Below are positions 1 through 8,146 of a stretch of DNA of 42,845 nucleotides, piece by piece; position 1 is the stretch's first letter, and each line of letters begins with the position of its first letter. The notes beneath the pieces are model-generated. The model saw nothing but the letters and a program-made list of their open reading frames with translations. It did not search any database and had not been told where the DNA came from. Position numbers and translations under genes: made by a program. Where the stretch lies: assembly GCA_013388675.1 (NCBI GenBank), contig JACAEW010000135.1, positions 1-42,845 of the forward strand, given 5' to 3'. This stretch comes from Syntrophaceae bacterium (GTDB taxonomy: Bacteria > Desulfobacterota > SM23-61).

Positions 1-1471
1 CCTGGAAGGCCATGATGAAGAACATCACCAGGCCCACGAAAACTCCTTTCAGCAATAAGGGCAAGGAAATGTGGAAGAAGGTCCTGAATTTGCCCGCTCC
101 CGATACTTCGGAAGCCTCCTCCAGGGAGACGTCGAGTTGCAGGTACGAGGCATGGGCCATTCTCAAGAAGTAGGGAAGTCGCCGCACGAAGAGAGACAGG
201 GGCATGATGATCCAATGGGTGGCCAGGGGGATTCCTTCCCAAAAGGCCAAGAGGTAACTGACCCCGACGGCAATCCCCGGGAAGGCCAGCATGAGGGTGA
301 TGACAAAGTCGAGCGCATCCTTCCCCCGGACTTTGGTCCGGGTAATCAGATATGCGGCCGGTAGTCCGAAGGCTAACCCGAATGCAAGCGCCACCCCGCT
401 GAAAAGAAACGAATTTTTCAGCAGGAGGGGAGTTTCAAGAAAAATGAGCTTGAAGTTATCGAGGGTCCAATAGCTGGGAAAAGGCTGCAAAACCCATCTC
501 CGGGAAAAGGCCGATAATCCCAGCACGACGGGAATCAGCAGCACGAGGACGGCAATCAGAAACATATAGGCATAAGAGCTCGTTTTGACCCATAATCCGG
601 GTTCGATGATCCTTCCCTCCAGGGTGGTACCTTTGGAGAGAGCGGTATATTTTTTCCGTTCCACCCATGTCTTGGAGACCAAAAAAATGCCCACGCAGAT
701 GACGGATGAAACCACCACGGATACGATGCCCATGTATTTGCGGTGCATGTCGGTAAAATGGTAGGCGATGTTGATGTAGGAAATGGAGGGGAGAAAATCG
801 ACTTGCCCGAAGATGAGGGGGGTGAGCCAATCGGTGAAAGGCCACAAAAAGACGATCACCGCCCCGGCCAGATAATTCGGGCTGGTGAGCGGCAGGGTGA
901 TGGTAAAAAACCTCTTGAAGCCGCCCGCCCCCTCCACCTCGGCCGCTTCTTCCAGGGATGGGTCTATGTTCGTGAAGCCGGCGGAAAGGCTTAGCACGAT
1001 GAAGGGAAGAAGATGGAGGGATTGGATGAAGACCAGGCCATGCAGGCCGAAGACGAAGTTCACCGGTTTGCTGATGAGACCCCAGTCCAGGAGAAGGAGA
1101 TTCACGGTCCCCATTTTGCCGAAGAACACGATGAGGGCAAAGGCCCCGGCATAGGCGGGCAATACGATGGGAAGAAGGATCAGCGCGGTAAAAAGGACCT
1201 TTCCCTTGAGGCGATACCTGGCGAGAATGTAAGCCAACGGCAATCCCACCAGCGTGGTGGTGACGAGCACCAGCACGCCCAAGAGAAGGGTGTTGGCAAA
1301 GGTTTTCAGGTAGTAGGGGTCCTTAAAAAAGTCGATATAATTCTTCAGGCCGTATCCGTCGGTGCCGGCAATTTTGAAACTCTCCATCACCAGGAAGGAA
1401 AGGGGGTAAATGACGAAAAGGGCTACGATAAACCACAAAATGGCGGAGATGAACAGGTTTCCTCGGGACAT
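1..1471 (-). CDS. ABC transporter permease, fused double-permease (FbpB type), partial
   Basis: Inner-membrane permease of an ABC importer, probably for Fe3+ or a phosphonate-like solute. Translating the minus strand from ATG at 1471 gives an open frame of 490 codons that runs off the left edge, so the C-terminus is missing. Two copies of the permease EAA loop are visible: LEEAAEVEGAGGFKRFF (near 900-960) and LEEASEVSGAGKFRTFF (near 70-130). Each is set among hydrophobic helices, so two permease domains are fused in one chain, as in FbpB/ThiP-type proteins. The start follows MSRGNLFISAILWF, a short cytoplasmic N-terminus and the first helix. It lies downstream of the solute-binding protein gene on the same strand, separated by about 120 nt holding a strong hairpin. 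The ATPase gene would be expected beyond the left edge. Family assignment is firm; the substrate is inferred. Confidence 0.88.
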   Translation of the reverse strand, partial: MSRGNLFISAILWFIVALFVIYPLSFLVMESFKIAGTDGYGLKNYIDFFKDPYYLKTFANTLLLGVLVLVTTTLVGLPLAYILARYRLKGKVLFTALILLPIVLPAYAGAFALIVFFGKMGTVNLLLLDWGLISKPVNFVFGLHGLVFIQSLHLLPFIVLSLSAGFTNIDPSLEEAAEVEGAGGFKRFFTITLPLTSPNYLAGAVIVFLWPFTDWLTPLIFGQVDFLPSISYINIAYHFTDMHRKYMGIVSVVVSSVICVGIFLVSKTWVERKKYTALSKGTTLEGRIIEPGLWVKTSSYAYMFLIAVLVLLIPVVLGLSAFSRRWVLQPFPSYWTLDNFKLIFLETPLLLKNSFLFSGVALAFGLAFGLPAAYLITRTKVRGKDALDFVITLMLAFPGIAVGVSYLLAFWEGIPLATHWIIMPLSLFVRRLPYFLRMAHASYLQLDVSLEEASEVSGAGKFRTFFHISLPLLLKGVFVGLVMFFIMAFQ

Positions 1472-1494
1472 ATTTTCATCCTTTTGGGAGCATG

Positions 1495-1518
1495 GCAGGC
1501 GAACGGTTGTTCGCCTGC
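1495..1518. repeat. Perfect hairpin between binding-protein and permease genes
   Basis: A 10-bp perfect stem (GCAGGCGAAC / GTTCGCCTGC) with a 4-nt GGTT loop. No T-run follows on either strand, so it is not a typical terminator. Its position between the solute-binding protein and permease genes fits an mRNA-stabilising or attenuating intercistronic hairpin. It also resembles the palindromes at 38429, 40453 and 42734. Confidence 0.8.
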
Positions 1519-1592
1519 ACCTTACACCGCTGGCCGGGGGAATCGAGGTCGGCGAAAGAGTCCGGTTGGGATGAAGACGCCGCTTATCGGGA

Positions 1593-2903
1593 TTACCGGG
1601 GCGCGGCCACGAGCAAAGCCCGGGCCTCGGAGGCCGTTAACCTGGCGGTTGGGTAAGCGCCGTCGAATTCGAAAAGCCTCCTGGCTTCTTTGATTTTCGA
1701 CTCCGCTTTGCTGATATCCACTCCTTTTTTCTTGGCGGCCTCTATTTCTCCCTCCACTTCCTCGATCAGGAAGAGGCTGCTTTTCAGCTCTCTCCATTTC
1801 CGGTAGATTTCATATTCGAAGTATCGGTTCACCTCATCCCATCTCTTCGCGGCCAGTTCCAGATTATAATCGATGAATCCCACTTTTAAATCCCAGAAGG
1901 AGTCCACCCCCAAGGCATCGCGAGCATGCTTGGCCATGGCCACCCCTTCTTTTTCCCACACGGAAAACTTGATATCCTTCCGGGCGGTAAAATAGCGGCC
2001 CTCCAGCACATATTTCTGTCCTTCCATGCTGAACAGCCAGTCCAGGAAAATCTTCGCGTTGGCCTCGTTGGGGGCATTTTTCAACAACCCGACCGCTTCC
2101 GGGACCAGGATCGTTTTGTCCGGAAGCAAATCCCGCACGGGGTACCCGTCGGCTCGAGCACTCATCGCATTCATCTGGGGTTGGGCGATGCCGATGGGGA
2201 CTTCGCCCCGGCTGACCATGTGGGTGGTATCCACGCTTCCCGTGGAGAACCTGGCCAGTTGAGCAGCCAAAAGCCGGTTGTAGGCCCAACCTTCCTTCTC
2301 CCCGAAGCTCTGCAGATGAATCTCGATCACCTCGTGCTGGGTCCCGGAAGCATAGGGCAAGGTCTGGACGATATATTCCCGGTAGATGGGATTGAGCAAC
2401 TCCTTCCAGGTCTTGGGAGGGGGCAATTTGAGGGCTTTCAAAACCCTTTCGTTATAGAGATTCGTGACAATCCAGGGCGCAAAGCAGGTCCACATCAATT
2501 TTTCATCCTTCACTTTCATGCCGCCCCATTTATCGGGAATTTTGTCCCAATCCTTGGGCTTGTAGGGAGCGATGAACCCCTCTTTTTCCATAACCTCAAA
2601 AGCCGGGGCGCCGGCTCCCAAGAATACGTCCGCATCCGGCTTGCCCTTCCAGGCCCTCACCTTATCCACGCAGACGGGCCATCCGCCGGGACGAATAAAG
2701 GTGATATCAATTTCCTTCCCGTAGGTCTTTTTGTAATATTCCTTGAAACCTTTCATCAAACTGTCGGATAGTTCTTTGTAAACCGGGCCGACCCACCCGA
2801 TCTTCTCCCGCTGGGCTTGGGCCTCCGTCGTAAGTACCCCCCAAAACAGCAGGAATCCCGACAGGATAAAAACGCTAATCCTAGTGAATCCTCCCTTTTT
2901 CAT
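1593..2903 (-). CDS. ABC transporter extracellular solute-binding protein (Fe3+/AfuA-like)
   Basis: Periplasmic binding protein of the importer whose permease follows. The 436-residue product starts at ATG 2903, preceded on the minus strand by AGAAAGGAG at good spacing; an upstream in-frame ATG at 2933 lacks such a site. The N-terminus is a Sec signal peptide: MKKGG, a hydrophobic run, then cleavage predicted after AQA near residue 31. The mature part has the type II periplasmic fold signature (FIRPGGWPVCVDKVRAWKGKPDADVFLGAG) and the late DWLFSMEGQKYVLEGRY block typical of iron/2-aminoethylphosphonate binding proteins. The last ~70 residues form a charged helical extension (EEVEGEIEAAKKKGVDISKA) beyond the usual family end. 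The substrate is not determinable here. Confidence 0.88.
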   Translation of the reverse strand: MKKGGFTRISVFILSGFLLFWGVLTTEAQAQREKIGWVGPVYKELSDSLMKGFKEYYKKTYGKEIDITFIRPGGWPVCVDKVRAWKGKPDADVFLGAGAPAFEVMEKEGFIAPYKPKDWDKIPDKWGGMKVKDEKLMWTCFAPWIVTNLYNERVLKALKLPPPKTWKELLNPIYREYIVQTLPYASGTQHEVIEIHLQSFGEKEGWAYNRLLAAQLARFSTGSVDTTHMVSRGEVPIGIAQPQMNAMSARADGYPVRDLLPDKTILVPEAVGLLKNAPNEANAKIFLDWLFSMEGQKYVLEGRYFTARKDIKFSVWEKEGVAMAKHARDALGVDSFWDLKVGFIDYNLELAAKRWDEVNRYFEYEIYRKWRELKSSLFLIEEVEGEIEAAKKKGVDISKAESKIKEARRLFEFDGAYPTARLTASEARALLVAAPR

Positions 2904-3583
2904 GACGAATCTCCTTTCTGGAAAATTTGCCAATCCGGTCCCTCCAATTTTCTTCGGCCTTTCAAGCCTGATAATCTCGTAAAAAGTAAAATTTCCCCTC
3001 CCCCGGCGGGAGGGGATGAAAGGGAGGGGGTTGATAAGCCCTCCAAATCATTCTAATTGTCACCCCCACCCTGACTGACCCTCCCCCGTCGAGGGGAAGG
3101 GCCCATTTCTGAATTTTTTCGAGTTCATCAAGCCTGGTTTCATTCATTGAATTAAATGGGTCATCTTGAGGCTCATCTTTTTGCCGAATTCTCACCTCCT
3201 CTCGCGATTTTGCTCCGTGGCGACTCATTTTGACTTGTTTTTCAATGAAGAGTCAAGACCAGATTTGCCCCTCCATCCTGGAGGCCATGTGGATGTGTAA
3301 ATCTTCCACCCCGGCGAGCGATTGCCCCCAGAATGGAAAACTCCCTGCCCAGGCCCTGGTGCTTCCCCAGGGGGGGCCTGAGTATTTTCTTCATCCACTC
3401 GTTGGCCCGAAATCCTTTTTTCACGACAGGGTTGGCCCTCCTGGCCCTCATTCTAGACAAGATCGTTACGAAGGCAATTCCCGAGGAGGGATGAGATTGG
3501 ATATATTCAGGAAGGCAAAAGGAAAGATTGAAACAAAGAGGGCCGCGTTTCCGGGGAAGACGGCGGGCCCGTAGCCCCTTTCC
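2904..3583. other. Gene-free stretch with GC-rich palindromic repeat
   Basis: No convincing gene: short ORFs on both strands lack ribosome sites and family resemblance. It holds the palindrome 2994-3016 (TCCCCTCCC / GGGAGGGGA, 5-nt loop), preceded by CTCGTAAAAAGTAAAATT. A near copy of this block recurs inverted near 17095-17122. A second C-rich/G-rich stretch lies at 3076-3101. It appears to be a dispersed intergenic repeat. Confidence 0.6.
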
Positions 3584-3895
3584 TTAAAGCTTTTCAAACA
3601 TGGATTGCAGTTCTTTGATCAGGCCGATTTCCATATCCGTGTATTTTTCGTCGGCGAGGAGGAATTCGATCTCGTAGAAGATGAGGTTTTCCACGGCGCT
3701 GGTGCGGGATTCGATGACCTGGCTTACGGCAATGTCCTTCAGTCCCGCGTAATCCGGGGTTTTGGAGGTCTCGGTCCGACGCAGGATCAGGCGAAGGGCC
3801 TTTTTGGCGTCTTCTACTCCCTTGAGAACGATCTCGATTCCTTCCAGCTTTTTGATCGCTTTGGTAATTTTTTCATCCCGTACCTTGATCCTCAT
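3584..3895 (-). CDS. Hypothetical protein, 103 aa
   Basis: Small, highly charged, predominantly helical protein with no family I recognise. I place the start at ATG 3895 (MRIKVRDEKITKAIKKLEG) because GGGGGA precedes it and a plausible minus-strand promoter lies at 4026-4054. The frame stays open further upstream, but that sequence reads like non-coding DNA. No signal peptide, membrane segment or cysteine motif is visible. It is divergent from the fluoride-riboswitch operon, so the two could share a control region; nothing else indicates function. Confidence 0.6.
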   Translation of the reverse strand: MRIKVRDEKITKAIKKLEGIEIVLKGVEDAKKALRLILRRTETSKTPDYAGLKDIAVSQVIESRTSAVENLIFYEIEFLLADEKYTDMEIGLIKELQSMFEKL

Positions 3896-4025
3896 AATTT
3901 TCCCCCGGTAATGAGCGCGAGTCGCGGTTGTCTTCGGAGTATGAGAGGAGAAGACCAAGATCAGGCTTTCTCCCCTACCGCTTTCCGGACAGGAGTCTTT
4001 TTCGACTCCCGGATTCTTTTTTCGT

Positions 4026-4054
4026 ATAATGTCACACCCCCCGATGATTCGCAA
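4026..4054 (-). promoter_or_regulatory. Candidate minus-strand promoter for the 103-aa gene
   Basis: On the minus strand TTGCGA (4054-4049), a 17-nt spacer and CATTAT (4031-4026) resemble a sigma-70 promoter upstream of the gene starting at 3895. The match is imperfect, and an overlapping TATAC could serve as an alternative -10. Confidence 0.4.
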
Positions 4055-4082
4055 GGGGGAAAAATTGCTCTGGAAATCCTGA

Positions 4083-4111
4083 TTGACGAATGGGGGGAAA
4101 AACGGTATAAA
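4083..4111 (+). promoter_or_regulatory. Sigma-70 promoter of fluoride riboswitch 1
   Basis: TTGACG (4083-4088), a 17-nt spacer and TATAAA (4106-4111). The predicted transcription start, about 7 nt downstream, falls at the first bases of the riboswitch aptamer (4121). Confidence 0.8.
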
Positions 4112-4120
4112 AAAATCCGA

Positions 4121-4245
4121 GGTGATGGAGTTCACCATTGAACCGCCCGAAAGGCTGATAACTCCTGTTTTAAAGAATGGGGCCTGGCAGGAGTTATGAG
4201 CGGAAAACAAGACTCCTCCAGGGAATAACCTGAAGGAGTTTTTTT
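4121..4245 (+). promoter_or_regulatory. Fluoride riboswitch 1 (crcB motif) with expression platform
   Basis: The aptamer (4121-4166) matches the crcB/fluoride consensus: a GGTGA/TCACC stem closing a TGGAGT loop, then AACCGCC, a GGCTGAT strand and ACTCCT, which pairs back to the loop as a pseudoknot. The platform is readable. ATAACTCCTG (4158-4167) can pair perfectly with CAGGAGTTAT (4188-4197). The latter segment can instead pair with ACTCCTCCAGG (4212-4222) as an antiterminator (CCTGG and AGGAGT, one bulged C). That competes with the terminator at 4212-4239. The predicted logic: fluoride stabilises the pseudoknot, frees 4188-4197, blocks the terminator and turns the operon ON. The Shine-Dalgarno AAGGAG lies in the terminator's 3' arm, 7 nt before the ATG at 4246, so translation may also be gated. 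Confidence 0.94.
4212..4245 (+). terminator. Regulated intrinsic terminator of riboswitch 1
   Basis: Stem ACTCCT-C-CAGG / CCTG-A-AGGAGT (4212-4222 with 4229-4239, one C/A mismatch), GAATAA loop, then a T-run to 4245. The T-run abuts the ATG of the first gene at 4246. Confidence 0.9.
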
Positions 4246-6051
4246 ATGGGCTTGGCCACAAAAAATACATCTTCCGATCCCGTCTCAGCCGCCGCCCCAG
4301 AGCTGCTGGTCATCATCCAGGAAATCTATAGCCGATTTCAAATCACCTCCCTGAACCGCCAGATCGAGGCCTGTCAAAATCTCCTCCACCAGGATCAGCT
4401 GATCGATGTGGCGATCCTGGGGCAGTTCAAGGCCGGAAAGAGTTCCTTCCTGAACACCCTGATCGGGAAACCCATTCTGCCGGTGGGGGTCATCCCGGTA
4501 ACCACCACCATTACCCGTTTACAGTTCGGAAGGCAGGAACGGGTTGTCGTTCATCATTTCGACGGGAAAGAGGAAGAGGCGGACCTGACCGCCGTCGAAG
4601 AATTCACCTCGGAGGCCCGGAATCCTTCCAACCGGCGGAGTGTGGAATGGGTCGATGTGGAGCTGCCGGCCCTGGAAAGGTATGCCGGTCTCCGTCTGGT
4701 GGACACACCGGGTCTCGGCAGTATCTTCCGCTACCACATGGAAACCTCGGCCAACTGGCTGCCCGAGGTCGGGGCGGCGTTGGTGGCCATCAGCGCCGAC
4801 CGTCCCCTGGCGGAAAATGACCTCCAATTGATCCGGGACCTGCGAAAACATACTCCCAAGATCGTTCTTCTCCTGACCAAGGCCGATCTCCTCTCCCCGG
4901 AGCAGCAAAAAGAGGTCATCCAATTTTTCCGCGCGGCCCTGCAGCGGGAGTTTCACGAGGGATTCCCCATTTTTCTTTTCTCCACCCAAATGGACACCGA
5001 ACGATGGAAGCAAAAGCTGGAAGACGAAATCCTCCGTCCCCTGTCCGCGAACCGGGCGGAGGAGTTCCAGAGCATCCTTGGCCACAAGCTGCGGTCCTTG
5101 GGCAAAGGATGCCTGGGCTACCTGGAGATTGCCCTGAAAACCTCCCTGCAGGCGGACCAGGATCGCGAACAGCTCCGCAGGCAGATCCTGGATGAAAAGG
5201 TAAATTACGATTTGGTCCGGGAGGACCTTTCTCTCATTGCCCGGGAGAATGCGCAGCAGACCCGGGAGCTCATCAAGACCTACCTGGAAAAACATCATGA
5301 GGCCCGCCTGAAAAAAAAGTTAGGGAAAAGCTTGGAGCAGGAGATGCCTTCCTGGAAGGGAAATCTCTGGGACCTCACCCGCCGGTATGAGGATTGGCTC
5401 CAGGAGACCCTGGCCGAAGAGCTCGACCAAATCTCCCGGACCGATCACAAGCATTTCCTGGGAACCCTGAAAAAAGCCCACAGCAGCCTGTCCCGTTCCC
5501 TCGCCGCTTTCCGGAGTCTTCTGAATCAGAACATCGAAAGGGTGCTGGGGTTAAAGTTGGCCGAAGCCGAATGGAACATCGACGTGGCCGAGCCCCACCA
5601 GCCGGACATCAAAACCAGCCGGACCTTCGATTTTCATTTTGACATGATCTGGTTCCTGATCCCCATGTTCCTTTTCCGCCGCCTGTTTGAAAGGCATTAT
5701 TTAAACCAGGTTCCCGGAGAAGTGTTCGTAAACCTCTCCCGGTTGGCTGCCCAGTGGGAAGAGCGGATCAACAAGGCGATTGAGGGGATGAAGAAACAGG
5801 CCTTGAAATACGTTCAGGACGAACTGGCTACGATCGAATCCCTCTTGTCCAAGGCCCAAGGCCGGACCGAGGAGATTCGAAAGACGATGGATGAACTCAG
5901 GGGGCAATTGGAAGAATTATCGATTTCGCGGGCCGGTAAGGGTTCCATCCCCTCGGCGTTTTGCAGAGGAGAAGAAAATGCAATAGACGCAGTTGGTTTG
6001 AAAGTTGCGGAGGAACAAAACCGGGGGAAATCAAACCGGGGAAGGAATTGA
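4246..6051 (+). CDS. Dynamin-like GTPase, first gene of fluoride-riboswitch operon
   Basis: A 601-residue large GTPase of the dynamin superfamily. G1 is GQFKAGKSS (residues 59-67), G2 threonines are TTT near 86-88, G3 is DTPG (153-156) and G4 is TKAD (211-214). Long helical regions follow. Around residues 463-480 lies a hydrophobic stretch (FDMIWFLIPMFLF) suited to membrane insertion, and residues 520-565 look like a coiled coil. It has the layout of bacterial dynamin-like proteins that bind and remodel membranes. The ATG at 4246 lies 7 nt after AAGGAG, itself in the riboswitch terminator arm, so expression should be fluoride-dependent. The antiporter gene starts 4 nt after its stop. The family is clear from the motifs. 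A role in membrane repair or protection under fluoride stress is inference from regulation and neighbours. Confidence 0.9.
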   Translation: MGLATKNTSSDPVSAAAPELLVIIQEIYSRFQITSLNRQIEACQNLLHQDQLIDVAILGQFKAGKSSFLNTLIGKPILPVGVIPVTTTITRLQFGRQERVVVHHFDGKEEEADLTAVEEFTSEARNPSNRRSVEWVDVELPALERYAGLRLVDTPGLGSIFRYHMETSANWLPEVGAALVAISADRPLAENDLQLIRDLRKHTPKIVLLLTKADLLSPEQQKEVIQFFRAALQREFHEGFPIFLFSTQMDTERWKQKLEDEILRPLSANRAEEFQSILGHKLRSLGKGCLGYLEIALKTSLQADQDREQLRRQILDEKVNYDLVREDLSLIARENAQQTRELIKTYLEKHHEARLKKKLGKSLEQEMPSWKGNLWDLTRRYEDWLQETLAEELDQISRTDHKHFLGTLKKAHSSLSRSLAAFRSLLNQNIERVLGLKLAEAEWNIDVAEPHQPDIKTSRTFDFHFDMIWFLIPMFLFRRLFERHYLNQVPGEVFVNLSRLAAQWEERINKAIEGMKKQALKYVQDELATIESLLSKAQGRTEEIRKTMDELRGQLEELSISRAGKGSIPSAFCRGEENAIDAVGLKVAEEQNRGKSNRGRN

Positions 6052-6055
6052 ATCG

Positions 6056-7216
6056 GTGGAAAATATATGGCTGCATTCGGCAATATGGATTGCCCTTGCC
6101 TTACTTTCTTCATTAATATCGGTCCGACTTGCCCTGTCGGTGGCCTTGGTCGAAATCGTCATCGGAGCCTTTGCCGGGAACCTATTCGACCTAAGAGCGG
6201 CAGAGTGGATCAACTACCTGGGTAGTGTCGGAGCGATCCTACTCACTTTTTTAGCGGGGGCGGAAATTGATCCGGCGGTTATTAAAAAACACTTCGGGGC
6301 AAGCGTAGGAATCGGCGCAGCGAGTTTTGCGATTCCCTACCTGGGAGTTTTATTGTTTGCTCATTATGCCTATGACTGGCCTTGGGGACAAGCACAGATT
6401 GCCGGTTTATCCCTGTCCACGACTTCCGTAGCGGTTACTTTTGCGGTCCTTCTGGAAAGCGGGCAGAACCGCACCGAGCTGGGGAAAATCATCCTGGCAG
6501 CCTGTTTCATCACCGATATCGGGACGGTCGTCGCCCTCGGGGTTATCTTTGCGAATTATAATATGTGGTTGTTTCTTTTTGCCGTCATGACCGCGCTGGT
6601 GATGTGGGTTCTTCCCCGTTTCGTACCCTGGTATTTCCGGCAGGTGGGAAACCGGATCAGCGAACCGGAAACCAAATTCATTTTGCTGATCCTGTTCTTC
6701 CTGGGGTGGCTAAGCAGTATGGCAAGGAGCGAAGCCGTTCTTCCCGCTTATCTCATCGGCATGGTTTTAGCTCCCTACTTCCTCCAGGAAAAGGTACTGG
6801 CGCAGCGTATGCGGGTAATGGCCTTCACCCTGCTGACCCCTTTTTACTTCTTGAAAGCTGGGTCCCTGATTAAAATGGGAACAGTCTCCTCGGCGGTTGG
6901 CTTGATCGCCGTCCTCCTGTCCGCTAAAATGATCACCAAATTTGTTGGGATCCTACCTCTTTCCCGGAAGTTCCTCTTTTCCTGGCGGGAGGGGATTTAT
7001 ACAACGCTTTTGATGTCGACGGGCCTGACCTTTGGCAGTATCTGCGCCCTCTTTGGCCTGACGAACGGAATCATCAATCAAGATCAATACACGGTTCTAT
7101 TGACAGCGGTCATCGGCAGTGCCGTAGTGCCCACCCTGATCGCCCAGCGATGGTTCCAGCCCCCAATGATGAATGAGGAGGAAGATCATGCCGAAAAAGA
7201 TCCTTCATGGCCTTGA
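6056..7216 (+). CDS. CPA2-family cation:proton antiporter
   Basis: A 386-residue polytopic inner-membrane protein of the monovalent cation:proton antiporter-2 (KefB/NapA-like) family, with about 11-12 hydrophobic helices. Family features include LTFLAGAEIDP in an early helix, STTSVAVTFAVL and CFITDIGTVVALGV (the aspartate-bearing transport helix), then RSEAVLPAYLIGMVLAP. I place the start at GTG 6056: AAGGA lies 9 nt upstream and the gene begins 4 nt after the GTPase stop, so the two are likely co-translated. It lacks the C-terminal TrkA-N domain of Kef channels. In the fluoride operon it may exchange ions or correct cytoplasmic pH when HF enters; the transported ion cannot be read from sequence. 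Confidence 0.88.
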   Translation: MENIWLHSAIWIALALLSSLISVRLALSVALVEIVIGAFAGNLFDLRAAEWINYLGSVGAILLTFLAGAEIDPAVIKKHFGASVGIGAASFAIPYLGVLLFAHYAYDWPWGQAQIAGLSLSTTSVAVTFAVLLESGQNRTELGKIILAACFITDIGTVVALGVIFANYNMWLFLFAVMTALVMWVLPRFVPWYFRQVGNRISEPETKFILLILFFLGWLSSMARSEAVLPAYLIGMVLAPYFLQEKVLAQRMRVMAFTLLTPFYFLKAGSLIKMGTVSSAVGLIAVLLSAKMITKFVGILPLSRKFLFSWREGIYTTLLMSTGLTFGSICALFGLTNGIINQDQYTVLLTAVIGSAVVPTLIAQRWFQPPMMNEEEDHAEKDPSWP

Positions 7217-7607
7217 TGGTTCCGCAGGTTCTTTCAAGGCCCTTGGGGAAGCCATTGAAATAGCCAAGCGGTTTCAGGCGGAACTCCATTCCATTACGGT
7301 GGAAGAGGTTCCGCGTTTTGCGGAAACGGTGGGAGAAGTGATCGAAGAGAAGGCCGTAGCCAACGGGAAGTTCAAGGATATTTTAGGAAAAGCCCGCGAC
7401 ATGGCGGCAAAAGAGGGGATTTTTCTCCAAACTCATGTCCTCGTTGGACATGAAGTGAAGACCATCCTGGAGCTAATCAAGAAGCGTGGTTTTGATCTCT
7501 TGGTCATAGGATTTATGGGACACTCGGCCATTTATGAGCGGGTAATGGGAAGTACCTGCCAGACTCTTGTGCGCATGGCCCCCTGTACCGTCTTGGTCGT
7601 AAAGTGA
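7188..7607 (+). CDS. Universal stress protein (UspA family)
   Basis: A 139-residue cytoplasmic single-domain Usp. The start ATG 7188 follows GAGGAGGAAG and overlaps the antiporter's 3' end by 29 nt, indicating tight co-translation. The ATP-binding signature G-x2-G-x9-G-S is intact (GFMGHSAIYERVMGS, near residues 106-120), so this is probably an ATP-binding Usp. The C-terminus APCTVLVVK is typical. UspA proteins next to antiporters are common, and Usp genes are among reported fluoride-riboswitch-associated families, consistent with the riboswitch upstream. Confidence 0.9.
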   Translation: MPKKILHGLDGSAGSFKALGEAIEIAKRFQAELHSITVEEVPRFAETVGEVIEEKAVANGKFKDILGKARDMAAKEGIFLQTHVLVGHEVKTILELIKKRGFDLLVIGFMGHSAIYERVMGSTCQTLVRMAPCTVLVVK

Positions 7608-7614
7608 GAGGGAC

Positions 7615-8094
7615 TTGATTTTCTTCTGTCCGAATTGCTGGTCCCAGGTTAGGGAGGAAGAAAAGACCTGTCCGGAATGCCAGGAGGAGGTTGAACCTCT
7701 TGATCAGATCGGCTATTTCGATAAATTGACAAGGGCCTTGCATCACCCCGTCGCCGCCACCCGGATGCGGGCCGCCTGCATCCTGGGCGAAATCGGAGAC
7801 AAACGGGGAATCAAACCCTTGGCCGACCTCATCGATCAAGCCTGGGAAACGGAGAATCTTTTCTTTCTCCGGGAAATTGCCATTGCCCTGGGGAAGATCG
7901 ACGGAGATATGGTGGTGCCGGCCTTGGTGCGTTTGCTGGACCATCCGTCCTTCTTGGTCCGAGAGGCTGCCTTGAAAGCACTGCCGAAGGGCAAAAACAA
8001 GCGGGCCGCGGCAGCGGTCCGGAAAGCTTTGAACGACCCGAGCCCAAATGTCCGGGACCTGGCCGGGAAATTCTGGCAGAAAATTTCCGAATGA
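7615..8094 (+). CDS. Zinc-ribbon and HEAT-repeat protein
   Basis: A 159-residue soluble protein starting at TTG 7615, 7 nt after the UspA stop and preceded by GAGAGGGA. Residues 5-23 form a zinc ribbon (CPNC ... CPEC). The remainder is three to four HEAT/PBS-lyase-like helical repeats (RMRAACILGEIGDKRGIKPL, FFLREIAIALGKIDGDMVVP, FLVREAALKALPKGKNKRAA, NVRDLAGKFW). Such repeats usually bind proteins, so it may be a scaffold or adaptor. As the last gene of the riboswitch operon it ends 52 nt before the convergent TauE gene. Function is unknown beyond domain content. Confidence 0.82.
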   Translation: MIFFCPNCWSQVREEEKTCPECQEEVEPLDQIGYFDKLTRALHHPVAATRMRAACILGEIGDKRGIKPLADLIDQAWETENLFFLREIAIALGKIDGDMVVPALVRLLDHPSFLVREAALKALPKGKNKRAAAAVRKALNDPSPNVRDLAGKFWQKISE

Positions 8095-8146
8095 CAAGCC
8101 CTCTCACCCTTCCCGGGGGGATTCCGATGGTTGCGCACCCGGTTCA

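Noticed and set aside
3230-3574. Plus-strand 114-codon ORF and minus-strand 72-codon ORF
   Set aside because: No ribosome site, no recognisable family, low-complexity composition; treated as non-coding.
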